From Chlorocebus sabaeus (Eukaryota > Chordata > Mammalia > Primates > Cercopithecidae): a DNA stretch of 64,000 nt. Positions within the stretch are counted from its first letter, which is position 1; every line of letters starts with the position of its first letter. The stretch covers positions 18,376,688-18,440,687 of the forward strand of contig NC_132925.1 of the NCBI RefSeq assembly GCF_047675955.1, written 5' to 3'. The notes beneath the pieces were generated by a model. The model ran no database searches, had not been told where the DNA came from, and was given only the letters and a program-made list of their open reading frames with translations. A program made the position numbers and the translations under genes. This document shows, piece by piece, positions 46,516-59,619 of this stretch.

Positions 46516-49500
46516 AAGACAAAGCTTGGAGATAGACCAAAATGGTGAAATAAGACTTTCCATTGTTTGTCTCCTAGCAAAAACATCTATTAGAACAACT
46601 ATCCATGCATGAAAATACCTTCACAAGAACTAAGGAAACTAGATTGAAAGTTACAGAACATGGGCATAAAACAGAAATAAGACAGACTAAAGAGGATAAA
46701 AAGGACAATTTCATATGACTCATGTCACGCCCTCCCAACACATACGTATGCCTGCATAGCACAGCTGTGAGAGAGGTAGACTCTGTTTGGGGAAAGGAGA
46801 CTGAAATAATCACCCAAATTTATCATGGACCCAAGTGCCTGGCCATCCCCTATGACCTGAGACTCCTACACAGCACAAAGGAACTTAGCCTCCAGGCTGG
46901 CCTCATTTACTTATTGCCTCTCATTCCAAGGCCTCAGACCTACCCCAGAACCAGGCCAGCCCTTGCAGACCCAGATGAGACAAGCACCCACAGTCAATGA
47001 ATTCAGGCTCATCCCTGTGACATGCCCCCATTTGTAGTCCCACACTTCAAGCTGACATCCATGTCAGGCTGGACCTTGCAACCTCAAGCTCCAAGTAAGT
47101 ATGCAGGGACCCAGGTATCGGGCCAACCCTGCAGCCCTAGACTCAGTCCCACCACATCAAAAGGCCAGCTCCTGCAGCCCCAGGCTTCAAGCAGACCCCT
47201 GTGACAGACCTGTTTGCAAAACTCATGACTCCAGCCCAGCCTCCTACAAACCCAGGTTCCATGCCCAACCCAGTTCCAGGATAACACCTGCAGCTCCATG
47301 GACCAAGTTGGCATCCAGAGCCCTAGGACACAGAATAACGCAACATCTGGGCAAAACCCTGTAGCCCAACTATGTAGGCAATTCCCCCATGGATCCAAGA
47401 TCCTGACCAATCCCAGTGAACACTAGCTCCAGGCCAACCTGCCAAGAACTCCACCAGTAAGTCCACCCACCCATGAACTCCACCAAATGGCCTAACAAGA
47501 ATCTCTAGACTGGTTGACTCCTGAAGGGCATCTCCTGCTAAAGCCAGTCTGTGAATACTGAAATAGGTGCCAGCTTCTTCAAATGTACAGACACTAATAC
47601 ATAGCCACAAGGAACATGAACAATCAGGGAAATGAGACACCAACCAAGGAACAAAATAAAGCATCAATAACTGGACCCTAAAGAAATGGATACTTATGAA
47701 CTGCCTAAAAAGAATGAAAATAATAATCTCAAAGAAGCTTAGTAAGATGCAAGAGAACACAGATAAACAAATAAATGTAATAATGAAATCAATAAATAAA
47801 ATTAGAAACTTAAAGAAATAGAAACCATTAAAAAGAACTAAACAGGAATTCTGGAGCTTTAGATGACTTCATGAAAAATTCCATAAAGAGTTCAACAGCA
47901 GACTCAATAAAGTAAAACATGAATTAGTGAGCTTGAAGAAAACTCGTTGGAGATCAGCCAATCAGAGAAACAGAGGGCAAAAAAAATGAAAAAGAGGGAA
48001 TAAAGTCTATGAAAATTATGGGACATCATTAAGTGAACAAATACATACATTATGGGAGATCCAGAAGTGTCAACAAAATAGAATGAGACAGAAAGCTTAT
48101 ACAGAAAAATAATGATGAAAAAATTCTCAAAAATGAAGAAGGGAATAAACATCCAAATCCATGAATCCCAAAGAACCCTAAATACATTAAGTATATGGAA
48201 ATCTGCTCTAAGACACATTATATCAAAATGTTCAAAAAGTCAAAGACAAACCTAAAATTTTGATGACAGCAAGCGAAAAGCAATTTGTTATATGCAAAAG
48301 AAGCCCAGTTAGACTAACGGTAGATTTATCAGCGCTATTATTTCAGGCCAGAAGAGAGTGAGTGATACATCGAAAGTGCTGGAAGGATAAAACCACCAAC
48401 AAAGAATACTATACTCAGCAAGATGTCCTTCAGAAATAAAGAGGAGAAAATAACTTTTTCAGACAAGAAAAAAAAAGCCTAAGTGCTAAAGGGAGTTTTT
48501 CAAGTTGAAACAAATAAATGCTAACTAACAACATAAAAATATATGAACGTGTAAAGCTCACTGTGAAGGTAAGAATATAATCAAATCCGGAATACTCTCA
48601 TTCTGTAAAGGTGATACACAAATCACATTTAACTCTAGTATGAAGTTAAAAGATAAAAGGATAAATATAACCATAGCTACTATAATTTAGGTTTGGATAC
48701 ATAAAATATAAAGTAAGCAAATTGTAACATTGACAACATAAAATGTGAGGGGAGTAGTAAATACAATGTATAGTTTTTGTATGCAGTCAAAGCTAAGTTG
48801 TGATCAGCTTAAACTCATCAGATATAAGATATTTTATGTACACCTCATGGTAAGTACAGACACATACACCCACAACAACAACAACAACTGCAGCCCTGCA
48901 GCAGATACACAAAAGATAAAAAGAAGAAATTAAAGCATACCACTACAAAAAAATCATTAAATTACAAAGGAAGATGACAAAAGAAGAGGAATGAAATAAA
49001 GGAACTATAATATAATTAGAAGACAACTAAAAAATTGTGGTAGTAGTCCTTACCTAACAATAATTACTTAACTATTGACCTTAAAGAGAGCAAGAGTGGC
49101 TATACTTTTATCAGACAAATTAGACTTTAAGTCAAGAACTGATATAAAACACAAAGAAGGTCATTATATAATGATAAAGAAATCACTTCAACAAAACGAT
49201 GTAACAATTATAAATATGTATACACAAATCTTGACACACTTAAATATACATAATGCAAATCTAACAGAACTGAATGAAGAAATAGATAGCAATATAATAA
49301 TAGCGAGGGACTTCAATACCCCACTTTCAACAATGGACAGATAATTAACACAAAAAATCAATAAAGAAACAGTAGACATTAACAACACTATAGACCACAG
49401 GAATCTAACAGACATATACAGAATGTTTCAACCAACAGCAGCAATATACTTGAGCAGTATTATTTTTCTTCAAGTGCACCTGAAACATTTTCCAAGATAG

Positions 49501-52500
49501 ATTATATGTTAGGCCATCAAACAAGTCTTTAAAAATTCAAGAAGATTGAAACAATATCAAGTGTCCTTTCTAACAACAATGGTATGCATCCAGAAAACAG
49601 CAACAGGAAGAAAATTGGAAAATCCACACAAACACGTAGAAATTAAATTACACACTCCTAAGCATCTAATAGGACAAAGAGAAAATCAAAAGAGAAATAA
49701 AAACATATCTGGAGACAAGTGAAAATGGAAACTACATACCTAAACATATTGGATGCAGCAAAAGCAGTTCTAAGAGAAGTTTATAGCAATAAATGCCAAT
49801 ATTAACAAAGAAGAAAGATCTCAAATAAAAATCATAAGTTTACATCTCAAGGAACTAGAACAAAATAACAGATACCAGATCATCAATAAATAAAACAAAA
49901 ACTAGAAAAATAATATTAAGTATTAATGAAACTGAATTGTTTTTGAAAAGATAAATCAAGAAACCTTTAGCTAGACTAAGAAAAATAAAAAGAAGACTCA
50001 CAAAAATAAAATTATAAACAAAAGAGGAGACATTACAACTGGTATCATGAAAATGCAAAGCATCAAAAAAGACTATTATGAATGATTATACATATGTAAA
50101 CAAATTGGTTAACCTAGAAGAAATGGATATATAATTCTTAGGAGGATACCACTTACTCAGCCTAAATCATAAAGAAATAATCTCAACAGATAAATAATGA
50201 GTAAAGAGATTGAATCAGTAATCAAAAAACTTACAAAGAAAAGAAGTCCACAAATTGATAGCTTCATTGGTGAGTTCTAGGAAAAAATTTAAAGAATGAT
50301 TAATGCTAATTTTTTTCAGACTCTTCAAAACAATTAAAAAGAGAGAAATATTCCAAACACAGTTTATGAGCCCAGCATTATACTGGTAAAAGCAAGATTG
50401 AGACATTACAGGGAGAGAAAATTACAAGGCTACTCTCCCAGATGAACACAGACACAAAAGTCCTCCACAAAATACTAGCAAACTGAACACCACAGCACAT
50501 TGAAAGGGTCACACATCATGATTAAGTGTGATTTTCCCCTGGGAGGCGAGGAAGACTGACATACTAATCAACAAATATGATATACCACATTAACAGAATG
50601 ACAGAGTTAAAAAAAATCATCTCAATATACGCAGAAAAGCATTTGACAAAATTCAACATACTTTCACATGATAAAAACTCTCAACAGATTAAGTATAGAT
50701 GAAATGTACCTAAAAATAGGTACAAACCCAGAGGTAACATCATACTCAGCATGAAAAACTAAAAGCTTTTTCTGAACGATAAAAAACAAGACAGGAATGT
50801 CCACCCTCACTATCTGTATGCAAAATAGAACTGGAAGTCCTAGCCAGAGACATCAGGCAAGAAAATCAATAAAATGTATTTATATTGGAAAGGAAGAAGT
50901 AAACTTTTCTGTATTTGAAGGTGACATAGTCTTAAGTATTGAAAACCTTAATGACTCCACCAAAAAGCTGTTAGAACTAATAATTCATTCCATAAGTTTA
51001 CAGGATACAAAATCAACATACAAAAATTACTATTTCTATATAATAATGACAACAAAGTATCTGAAACAGAAACCAAGAAAATAATCTCATTTAAAATAAC
51101 ATTAAACAAAAATAGAATACTTAAGAATAACTTTAACCAATGAGGCAAAAAATCTGTAACTGAAAGCTATTAAACACTGATAAAAGAAATTGAAGACACA
51201 AATAAAACAAAAGGCATCCCATGTTTATGTACTGGAAGAATTAATATTGTGAAAATGCCTATACAAGTCAAAGCTATCTGCAGATTCAATGAAATATTAA
51301 AATTTTAATAACATTTTTCACAGAAATAGAAAACATTGTTAAATTACAATGGAACCATAAAAAATTTCAAATGACAAAAGCAGTCTAAAGCAAAAAAAAT
51401 CAAAACTGGCCCCATTTCAAAACTTACTACAAATCAAAACGGCATAGTACTGACGTTCCATACATAAACCAGTAGAATAGCATAGAAAGCCCAGAAATAA
51501 ATCCCTGCATTTAAGGTCAATTGCTTTTTAATGAAACTGCAAAGAACATACAATGGGGAAAGGACAGTCTTCTCTATTAAATGTGTTGGGAAACGTAAAT
51601 ATTCACATGAAGAAAAATAAAGTTAAACCATTATTTCACACTTTATTCAAAAAACAACTCAAAATGTTATTACTTAAACGTAGAACGTGAAACCATAAAG
51701 TTATTAGGAGAAAATATAGGAAAAAGGTTCTTGACATTGGTCTAGATTATAATTTTTTGGATATAACCTTTAACTCACAGACAACAAAAGCAAAAATAGA
51801 CAGATGGGACTACATTAAACTAAAATGCTGCTGCACAGCAAAGGAAGCATTCATACAATTAAGAGACAACCCACAAAATGGGAGAAAATATTAGCAAACC
51901 ACACATCTGATAAGGGATTAATATCCAAACTACAAAAGGAACCTAAATAACTCAATAGTAAGAAAACAGCGTGATTTTACAAGTGAACAAAGGACCTGAA
52001 TAGACATTTCTCGAAGGAATGAATAATGGATATATAAAAAATTGCTCAACATCACTGTCATCAGATACACGCAAATTAAAACCAAAAGACAGGACCTTCT
52101 ATCTATCAGAATGACTATCCTCAAAAAGACAGAAGATAGCAAGTGTTGGTGAGGATATGGAGAAAATGGAATCCTTGCACACTGTTAATGGCAATTAAAA
52201 TTAATACAGCCATTGTGAAAAACATAGAGGCAAATCTAAACAGTTAAAAATAGAACTTCCATATTAACCAGCAATCTCATTACTGGGTATATATTGAAAG
52301 GAAATGAAATCAAGATGTCAAAAAAATCTACACTCCTATGACCATGTAGCATTATCTATAATAGCCAAGATATGGAATCAACCTGTGTTCATCAACAAAT
52401 TAATTATTAAGGAAAACATCATAAATATACCCAGTGGAATATTATTGTGCTTAAAACAGAAGAAAATTCTGTCATTTGCAACAACATGGACCAACCTGGA

Positions 52501-52920
52501 GGATATTAGGTTAAGGAAAAAATTCAGACACAGAAAGACCAGTACCATATGATCTGATTATATGTGGATTCTAAAACAGTCATAGAGCAGAGTACAGCAG
52601 AGGGGTTACGAATGGTTGGATAGTAAAGTGGGTAGATATTGATCAAATTATTCAAACTTTTAGTTAGACTGAAGGAATTAGTTCAGGAGATTTGTTGTAC
52701 AATATGGTGATTTTGTTAAAACAATGTATTGATTTCTTGAAAATATTTGAGTATAAATTTTAAAAGTTATCACCCATACAAAAATAATAAGTGTATAGAC
52801 AATACATGTTAATGAGCCTGATTTAGCCATTCCACAATATATACATATATTAACCCATCACGTTGTACGCCATAAACATATGCAATTTTTATGAGCCAAT
52901 TAAAAATAAATTTTAAAAAA
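46516..52920 (+). mobile_element. Nearly full-length ancient L1 (L1MB/L1MA type)
   Basis: The 5' start resembles an L1 promoter (aagcttggagatagaccaaaatgg). A 5' UTR follows to about 47600, a ruined ORF1 about 47600-48550, and ORF2 about 48750-52550. Endonuclease text is at 49075-49344 (VAILLSDKLDFKS, ARDFNTPLSTMDR). The 3' UTR contains ccatcacgttgtacgccata and caatttttatgagccaatta, an L1MB-like end. All frames are heavily broken. Its tail ends about 25 bp before duplication copy B begins. Confidence 0.88.
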
Positions 52921-55139
52921 TACAATAAGGCCAGAGCTCCTGAAATAAAATACTATCACTAACCAAAGAAAAAAAATATGGAGAATGTGTTAACTTCCAA
53001 ACTCTGCTCACAACAAGCAATCTCCCCTCCAAGGCAACTAATCCTAGCCCAATTGACAATTCCTCCATGAAGCCTTTGCTGACTGCTCCAGTATGAATAT
53101 TTTCTTCCCACTAAGGATTTTATATTCAGATTGATGATAAGGATAAGTGGTATAAACTCAAATGAACGAAAATCAAAATATGGCCCTTAAAGTTTGTTTA
53201 TTAATCAATTTTTGGCTTACTCTCCAGGTCTCAAAGGATATGCCTAATTAATCCAATTTAGTATGTGTGTAATGTTCAGGAGATTAAGTCTCTTAGGCTA
53301 TACTTTGATGTCAATGCCAAATAAATCCTCTTAGAATTATTTTGAATAGCTGGGTCATTCTGTACAAGGACATAAATATTAACATTGATCTCATTGTACA
53401 TATATTCTCCCAAATGATCAAAAAGATAGTTTAATTGCTGCATCTAATTTAAAAACTAATACCAGGCAACCAGATGGTCTCGATAAAACTCTTATCAGGA
53501 AAATCGAGGTGAGAATTTAACACTTATTATTACTAAAAAAATTGATATCCCGAAACATTTTTTCTTTGAGTTACTTATGGTTTTCTTTTTCCTTACATTT
53601 CTAATTTTTCAATTTTTTAAGATTCTTATATTCTTTTTCTAAATCTAAAGTCTATTGTGTAAACTCTAGACAATTTACTATAATTCATTTGTATCACTTA
53701 TGAATTCAAGATGAGCCTACATTGATCCAAAACTAAATAAGAGCACACACTTTTGTAGTAATAACAGAATACGTTAGGGAAGATGTTTAAACTTCTTTAA
53801 ATAATGAGGTAACCTCTACAATGAAATAGTGTTGAAAATGTATTGTGCATTCCCTATGTATTAAAAAATCATATGAACAAGGACTATAATTTCAAACCAA
53901 TCTTTTAAACCCCTGATATAATTTTAGGGAGTGTTCTTGTTTCTCTTTTGATTCTTAGAGAAATCAAATACCAATATAAACCTTATATCTGTTTAATTTA
54001 CTATAATCAACCAAGAAAACTGAAGGAAATCTTATGTTATGTGACTTTAAACTGGCAAGGGTAACTAGTTAAGGAAAAGTATTCAAATTATATTTATATA
54101 CATTTCAAAGTTCATTTTAAAGTATTGTTTCTAAAGATATCATCCCCCAAATAATCTGATATTTAAAAGTCAGCAATATTTTCAGGAAACTAAAATAGAA
54201 GAGGTCTTTCTATGTCTCTCCAAAACATTTTCTCTGTTCCTGAAATTTGGGGTGTACTTGTGGTCACTTACTATCCAGAAAATTATCAATCTGTAAATGT
54301 CTAGACCAGTCTCAACTACCTTTTAAAGAAAGTAACATAAAACAGGCATTCAATATCAGTGCATGCATACATGTTTCCAAAAGTAACTATAATAAATGAA
54401 GGTAGATTGAAATAAAACATGCCCCAACAGATTAGAACTCCATGTTTAAGGACCTACCTAAGGGGTTAGTAACGGAAGTTTTAAAAATATCCTCAAATTT
54501 TAACAAATGTGATCTAGAATCTATTCCAAATAGAATCTAGGAATACCATAAAATCATAATGTTCAAAAGAGCAAAAGTTGACACTAAGGTGATATTGCTT
54601 TTATACATAAAGGATCATAAGAATGCATTACCACAAGATATGAACATATCCCTGAATGTTTTGAAACACATGCGAGACTGTCGGCAAATAATTATTGTAA
54701 CTACCAATGTCATCGTCATGAGAATGAAGCAGGCACTTGTTCAGTAAGTGCATTGTGATGTTCTCCACTGTAGATTTCTAAAGTGCAGAAAACATTTGTT
54801 GAATCCCCAATGATTTTTATGGATTTATCGAAGTATGAAACATAGCAGTTCTAAGGGTATTTAATTTTATGTACTTAATAAAGATTGTTTTCTGAATATG
54901 AGGAATAGTTATTATAGAAAACTTAAAATAGAGAAAAATATGAAGAGGAAAAAATGACCAATAATTTTTATACATAGCAAAAACTAGTGAAAACATTTTG
55001 ATGTGCTTCTGTACTACCTTCTGTTACATTTACATGTAAATATTTATTTGGTAATTCAGGTTATACTGCATGTAAAACCTTTTATTTTGCTTTTATTCAA
55101 TATTTTGTGTCTGTTTTATTATAATAAATATTCTAGCTA

Positions 55140-55500
55140 AACACCATTTAAAATATTTGACAGTATACATTTATACAGATGATTCACATTTATTTAATCA
55201 TACTGGTTAACTAAATGGTTACCATTTAGGTGTTTAAATTTTTCACTATTATGAATGAGATTACAATGAACATCATTATATGTACATATTTTCTGAAGTT
55301 TTAGTTATTTCTTTTTGACAGATTTATTTTTACTGGTTAAAAGGTATGAACCTTAAAAGTTTTTTAATCTATTACCAAATTATTTTCTAATGATTACACC
55401 AATTTATACATTTATCAGGAATGCAATTAAGTTGCCATTTTACTGTTTCCCAGATAACACTCAATATTGTCAGTTTTTTAAAAATCTTATTATCATCTTG
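55140..55500 (-). mobile_element. Ancient L1M fragment (copy B counterpart)
   Basis: Matches 28090-28500 of copy A (attatgaatgagattacaat, ctattaccaaattattttct). It is cut off abruptly at about 55500, where copy A continues. Confidence 0.6.
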
Positions 55501-55578
55501 TGGAAGATGCTCTCCTTCTTTTAAGCCAAAGAGACCTCAATAATTGTGGCATATTATAAATTAGTGCCTTATTTCTCC

Positions 55579-55593
55579 ACCATTTTTTTTCAG
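55579..55593 (+). promoter_or_regulatory. Candidate 3' splice acceptor before OR5K2
   Basis: The tract ccatttttttttcag ends at 55593, 11 nt before the ATG. It has a longer T-run than the OR5K1 counterpart. Confidence 0.55.
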
Positions 55594-55604
55594 AGAGGTC
55601 AGGA

Positions 55605-56555
55605 ATGGCTGAAGAAAATCATACCATGAAAAATGAGTTTATCCTCACAGGATTTACAGATCACCCAGAGCTGAAGACTCTGTTGTTTGTGGTGTTCTTT
55701 GCCATCTATCTGATCACCATGGTGGGGAATATTGGTATGGTGGCACTGATATTTACACACCGCCGACTTCACACACCAATGTACATCTTTCTGGGAAACC
55801 TGGCTCTTGTGGATTCTTGCTGTGCCTGTGCCATTACCCCCAAAATGTTAGAGAACTTCTTTTCTGAGGACAAAAGGATTTCCCTCTATGAATGTATAGT
55901 ACAGTTTTATTTTCTCTGCACTGTGGAAACTGCAGACTGCTTTCTTCTGGCAGCAATGGCCTATGACCGCTATGTGGCTATATGCAGCCCACTGCAGTAC
56001 CACATCATGATGTCCAAGAAACTCTGCATTCAGATGACCACAGGGGCCTTCATAGCTGGAAACCTACATTCCATGATTCATGTGGGGCTTGTATTTAGGT
56101 TAGTTTTCTGTGGATCGAATCACATCAACCACTTTTACTGTGATATTCTTCCCTTGTATAGACTCTCCTGTGTTGACCCTTTCATCAATGAACTGGTTCT
56201 ATTCATCTTCTCAGGTTCAATTCAAGTCTTTACCATAGGTAGTGTCTTAATATCTTATCTCCATATTCTTCTTACTATTTTCAGAATGAAATCCAGAGAG
56301 GGAAGGGCCAAAGCCTTTTCTACCTGTGCATCCCACTTTTCATCAGTTTCATTATTCTATGGATCTATTTTTTTCACATACATTAGACCGAATTTGGTTG
56401 AAGAAGGAGGTAATGATATGCCAGCTGCAATTTTATTTACAATAGTAGTTCCCTTACTAAATCCTTTCATTTATAGTCTGAGAAACAAGGAAGTAATAAG
56501 TGTCTTAAGAAAAACTCTGCTGAAAATAAAATCTCAAGAAAGTGTGAACAAATGA
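55605..56555 (+). CDS. OR5K2: Olfactory receptor family 5 subfamily K member 2 (OR5K2 orthologue)
   Basis: A 316-aa odorant receptor in one intact coding exon, paralogue of the gene at 30096. The C-terminus is extended (ending KSQESVNK) because the codon that is TAA in the OR5K1 copy is AAA here. This matches the longer human OR5K2 as I remember it. All hallmarks are present: N5 glycosylation site, LHTPMY at 55-60, DRY at 121-123, KAFSTCASH at 236-244, PLLNPFIYSLRN at 283-294, and all four conserved cysteines C97, C169, C179 and C189. Only residue 98 differs from the OR5K1 copy in the first 188 positions, while the remaining 120 shared positions hold about 15 differences, several in TM6 and the third extracellular loop (255, 258, 260, 265, 269, 270, 272). 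L104 is shared but 255 is Ile. Ligands of this receptor are not deducible here. Confidence 0.96.
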   Translation: MAEENHTMKNEFILTGFTDHPELKTLLFVVFFAIYLITMVGNIGMVALIFTHRRLHTPMYIFLGNLALVDSCCACAITPKMLENFFSEDKRISLYECIVQFYFLCTVETADCFLLAAMAYDRYVAICSPLQYHIMMSKKLCIQMTTGAFIAGNLHSMIHVGLVFRLVFCGSNHINHFYCDILPLYRLSCVDPFINELVLFIFSGSIQVFTIGSVLISYLHILLTIFRMKSREGRAKAFSTCASHFSSVSLFYGSIFFTYIRPNLVEEGGNDMPAAILFTIVVPLLNPFIYSLRNKEVISVLRKTLLKIKSQESVNK

Positions 56556-57534
56556 CATCTATCCTAGCTTAATGGTTTAACGCTCAAAAACCTTCTAAAT
56601 AAAATTACACAGAGGAAGTGTACTAATCGTATACAAAATATTAAAACATGTCAAAATGCAATCAAATTAAGCGGAAATATGTGACAGGGAAAATTCATGG
56701 AAAGGAGTGAGTTGTGCTAAATCTTTACTCAGAATTTAAAAGCACATCCAAACATTGAATTCATTCAAGCAGCAATGTAGAATGCCACCATGCCTATAGG
56801 CTGTGTTAGTAACAATTATGATTAACACCCAAAACAACAGCAAAACTACAAGTTACAAATATAAAAGGCTATTCCACTTACAAAGTGGGCTTTGATAACC
56901 AGCCCATTCTAATAGCTTACAACATGAGCATTACAGTTATGTGTTTAAGATCATGTGAACAGTCAACCAATGAAATTACTTACATCCATGAGCAACAAAA
57001 ATGGCAAGTGGATTTTGAGGAAGAAAATGTAATCGTGTGTGGGGGACATTATTGTAGTTAGAATGGGGTAGTCAGGAAATGATTGTGCCCAATAAAAGTG
57101 AATATTGTATTTCCAAATTGAAGTTGTTGTTAAATGATTTAAACATTTAAATAATTAAAATCAGAATGTCAAATTTCAAGATAGGTTACATTAAGTTTTA
57201 TTTACTCCAAAATCTGCATGCATGAAGATACCATATCATAAAGTTCTAGACAAACAGTTCAAGCTTCATGTAGATCTGAAGAGCCTTCATTGCCAGTGAG
57301 TTAGGCTAAAACTTCTCTGTGCCCCTTCCTGAGAGGTGAGGAAGGGGTTAAACAATGGAGACACAATCTTTTGGTATATTATATATAGACATGTCAAAAC
57401 GTATGATTGTTGAACTGTGGGCAGGGCTTATCTCAAATACTTTCTTTTATTCCTTCACCACTGCAAAATTTAAAGTTGTTTAATACGGATAGAACCTAAT
57501 AATCTTATGTGACATCATAAAGAAATAGTTTCCA

Positions 57535-57615
57535 ATTATTCACTCTACATATGTTTATTGAGATTCTGCTATGTATGAGAACTGTTCTAGATGCTAAGAC
57601 ATATTAATGACCAAG
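57535..57615 (-). mobile_element. L2 3'-end fragment (copy B)
   Basis: attcactctacatatgtttattgag and gaactgttctagatgctaag in reverse L2 orientation, matching 32022-32100. Confidence 0.65.
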
Positions 57616-58049
57616 ACACCACTCTTTTCGTCGTCTTAAATAATGGAACATTGCCATTATTTTAATTACTAACTTCTGGAACAAGGAGGACCCATAACAG
57701 GTAACAGAAAAATTCTCCCTTCCACGTCCTCTCTTGATGCTCTGTGGTCACATCTAAGTTTTCAGAAGGCAATTGTCAGGTTGCAGTGGGTCTCATCACT
57801 GCATCACATGGAAAATCAGCATGCTGAGTCTATATAGAAAAAGGAGCAGACAACAGATATATTTTCTAGATATAATTCCCTAAACCATGAATGCAAAACT
57901 ATAAAAATATAGTGTATATTTGTAACCTCCAAGAAAACCTATCCTAGTTCATTCCAGTTATACTCAGACATTTCAGTATTTCCTTGCCTGTTTCACATTT
58001 AAACCCCATCAATTGAGTTTTTGCTTAATTCACTTCCATCAGCACCACC

Positions 58050-58290
58050 AAATGGATTTGAATACTTACTATGTGTCTATCCTGTGCTAAGCTGTATATA
58101 CACATTATTACCTCATTTAACCCTCATAAATCCTGTGAGAGAACTACAATTATTATCCCATGTGACAGGTGAGAATATGAAGGGCAGTATGATTGAGTCG
58201 CTTGTTCAATGACCCACAGGAGTCTGCATGACCTGAACCCCAGGCTGCCTAACTACAAAAACTATATTCTCGATTATTACATAAGAAATC
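58050..58290 (-). mobile_element. MIR SINE
   Basis: Reverse MIR with 3' end (actatgtgtctatcctgtgc, tcatttaaccctcataaatc), core (ttatcccatgtgacaggtga) and tRNA-like end (ctgaaccccaggctgcctaa). It lies just beyond the end of duplication copy B. Confidence 0.8.
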
Positions 58291-59085
58291 ACAAAAGGTC
58301 ACCCAGATGTTGCACAGAATTATGTATCCCACGCAATGCAGAACAGCATAGTGTTCTTTGGAAAATTAATTTTAAGAGATTTAAAAATAAGGAGAATATT
58401 TATTAAAATTTTTTATAAAAGCAAAATTTGACTTTTCTTGAAAAACTGGCAACAATTCTTATGTCACCTCCCTGGCCCCTCTGAACATTTAAATGTATAA
58501 CTTTGCATTAAAAACTACTGCCTCTCATCATACTTCATTATTTCAGTGCTTACTTACAGTAGAAATATTTACCAAGTTGTAGTTGTGAATTATAAAATAT
58601 GCTGATTTGAACAATTTCTCAATGTTTCAGCTTACCTTTTATAATGAAAACATTTAAAAAAAGAAATGACCAAAAAGTTCCAGAAGGGATAATTTATTAA
58701 TTCGTTTGCAGTCACATGTAGTGGGTTAAGAAAAAGCAAAAATAACAATAAATAAATAAACTAAATACAGAATTTATCGGGCACCTAATAAAACGGTGGT
58801 GTGTTTTTGGGGTGTGTATTTCTGCTAGATGCCTTTTCACTATGCATTAAGTATGCAATGTAGGATTCAACTAGTACCAGGAGGAAAGATGGGAAATTTT
58901 GACCTGTTTGTTATACACCAGAGGAGAAAAATTGGGAAGAAATACTCAACCTACAAGAACTATAAATAGATTTAACCAGAAAAAACTTTACATTTTAAAT
59001 GCCTGCATTGACTTCTTCCCTGGTTTCCTGAGTCCAGCTAGGTCAATTTTATAGTAAGAGGCCCCGACTTCCATCTTCTCAGAGA
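58291..59085. other. Unassigned intergenic sequence
   Basis: No gene or confident repeat recognised. Confidence 0.5.
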
Positions 59086-59619
59086 TTGCATCTGTTGGTT
59101 ACATCATCCATGAGTGGAAACTTTACAGTTCAAAGAAAAAGTAATGGTTTGAAGATCATATTCACTGGGGAAGAAATGAAGATGAAAAGAAGGATGCAGT
59201 TCATTTTAAGTTCTGAGGGTAGAAGTAGATTTCAGGGTGATTTCAGGGAAGTAGATTTGTCTTTTCCTCCGGGGAATAATCAGATTTCTTCCCAAATCCC
59301 TACAACCTCTTTCCTCTTCTCCTACTTGGGCTTCCTTGTTTGCACGCATGCGTGTGCAGGAATGGCTGTGTGCTTGGACTCAGCTCCAGTTGGAAGCATG
59401 CTCTCCTTTGTTACTGTTGGAGAAATTCAACAGTACAAAAATACAGTTGATGACTTGATGAAAGCGCTGCACCTTCAAGCCATAGATGCAGCCCTTTTGT
59501 CAAGTCATCAACTGCATTTTTGTACTGAGGTTAACAAAAAAAGAGATAAAATATTAATTGTTCCTTTAAACTTTAAGAAAACTTTAAAAGAAAAAAATAA
59601 GCCAAATGCATTATTTTAA
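59086..59619 (+). other. Unassigned 177-codon open frame
   Basis: The longest open frame outside the receptors and L1s. The ATG at 59086 follows an unremarkable context. The predicted protein has no domain I recognise, a short hydrophobic stretch at about 76-92 and a lysine-rich end. No splice sites or polyadenylation pattern decide the matter. Codons 116-147 coincide with a strong DNA hairpin, which by itself argues against ordinary coding constraint there. It may be chance, an old pseudogene, or a processed-gene relic. No function is proposed. Confidence 0.2.
59431..59527 (+). repeat. 97-nt inverted repeat / hairpin with 41-bp stem
   Basis: The left arm (59431-59471, starting cagtacaaaaatacagttga) pairs with the right arm (59487-59527, ending catttttgtactg) across a 15-nt loop. 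By hand, 37 of 41 positions are Watson-Crick. In plus-strand RNA two of the other four would be G-U wobbles, leaving two mismatches. The geometry is like a pre-miRNA or a very small inverted-repeat transposon. Family not recognised. No flanking target duplication seen. Confidence 0.9.

Larger units (their letters stand above)
52945..58010 (+). repeat. Segmental duplication copy B (contains OR5K2)
   Basis: Collinear with 24925-32480. It contains no Alu and lacks the sequence matching about 28540-29985 of copy A, so the region just upstream of the gene (55500) joins directly to the conserved gaagatgctctccttc segment. The left edge lies at the 3' end of the ancient L1. Confidence 0.92.

Noticed and set aside
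46722..47410. Several 87-145 codon frames in a GC-richer stretch
   Set aside because: They lie in the 5' UTR of the ancient L1 and appear in several frames on both strands, as expected from biased composition.
59431..59527. MADE1/miR-548-type element
   Set aside because: The arm sequence does not resemble the ttaggttggtgcaaaagt ends of MADE1.
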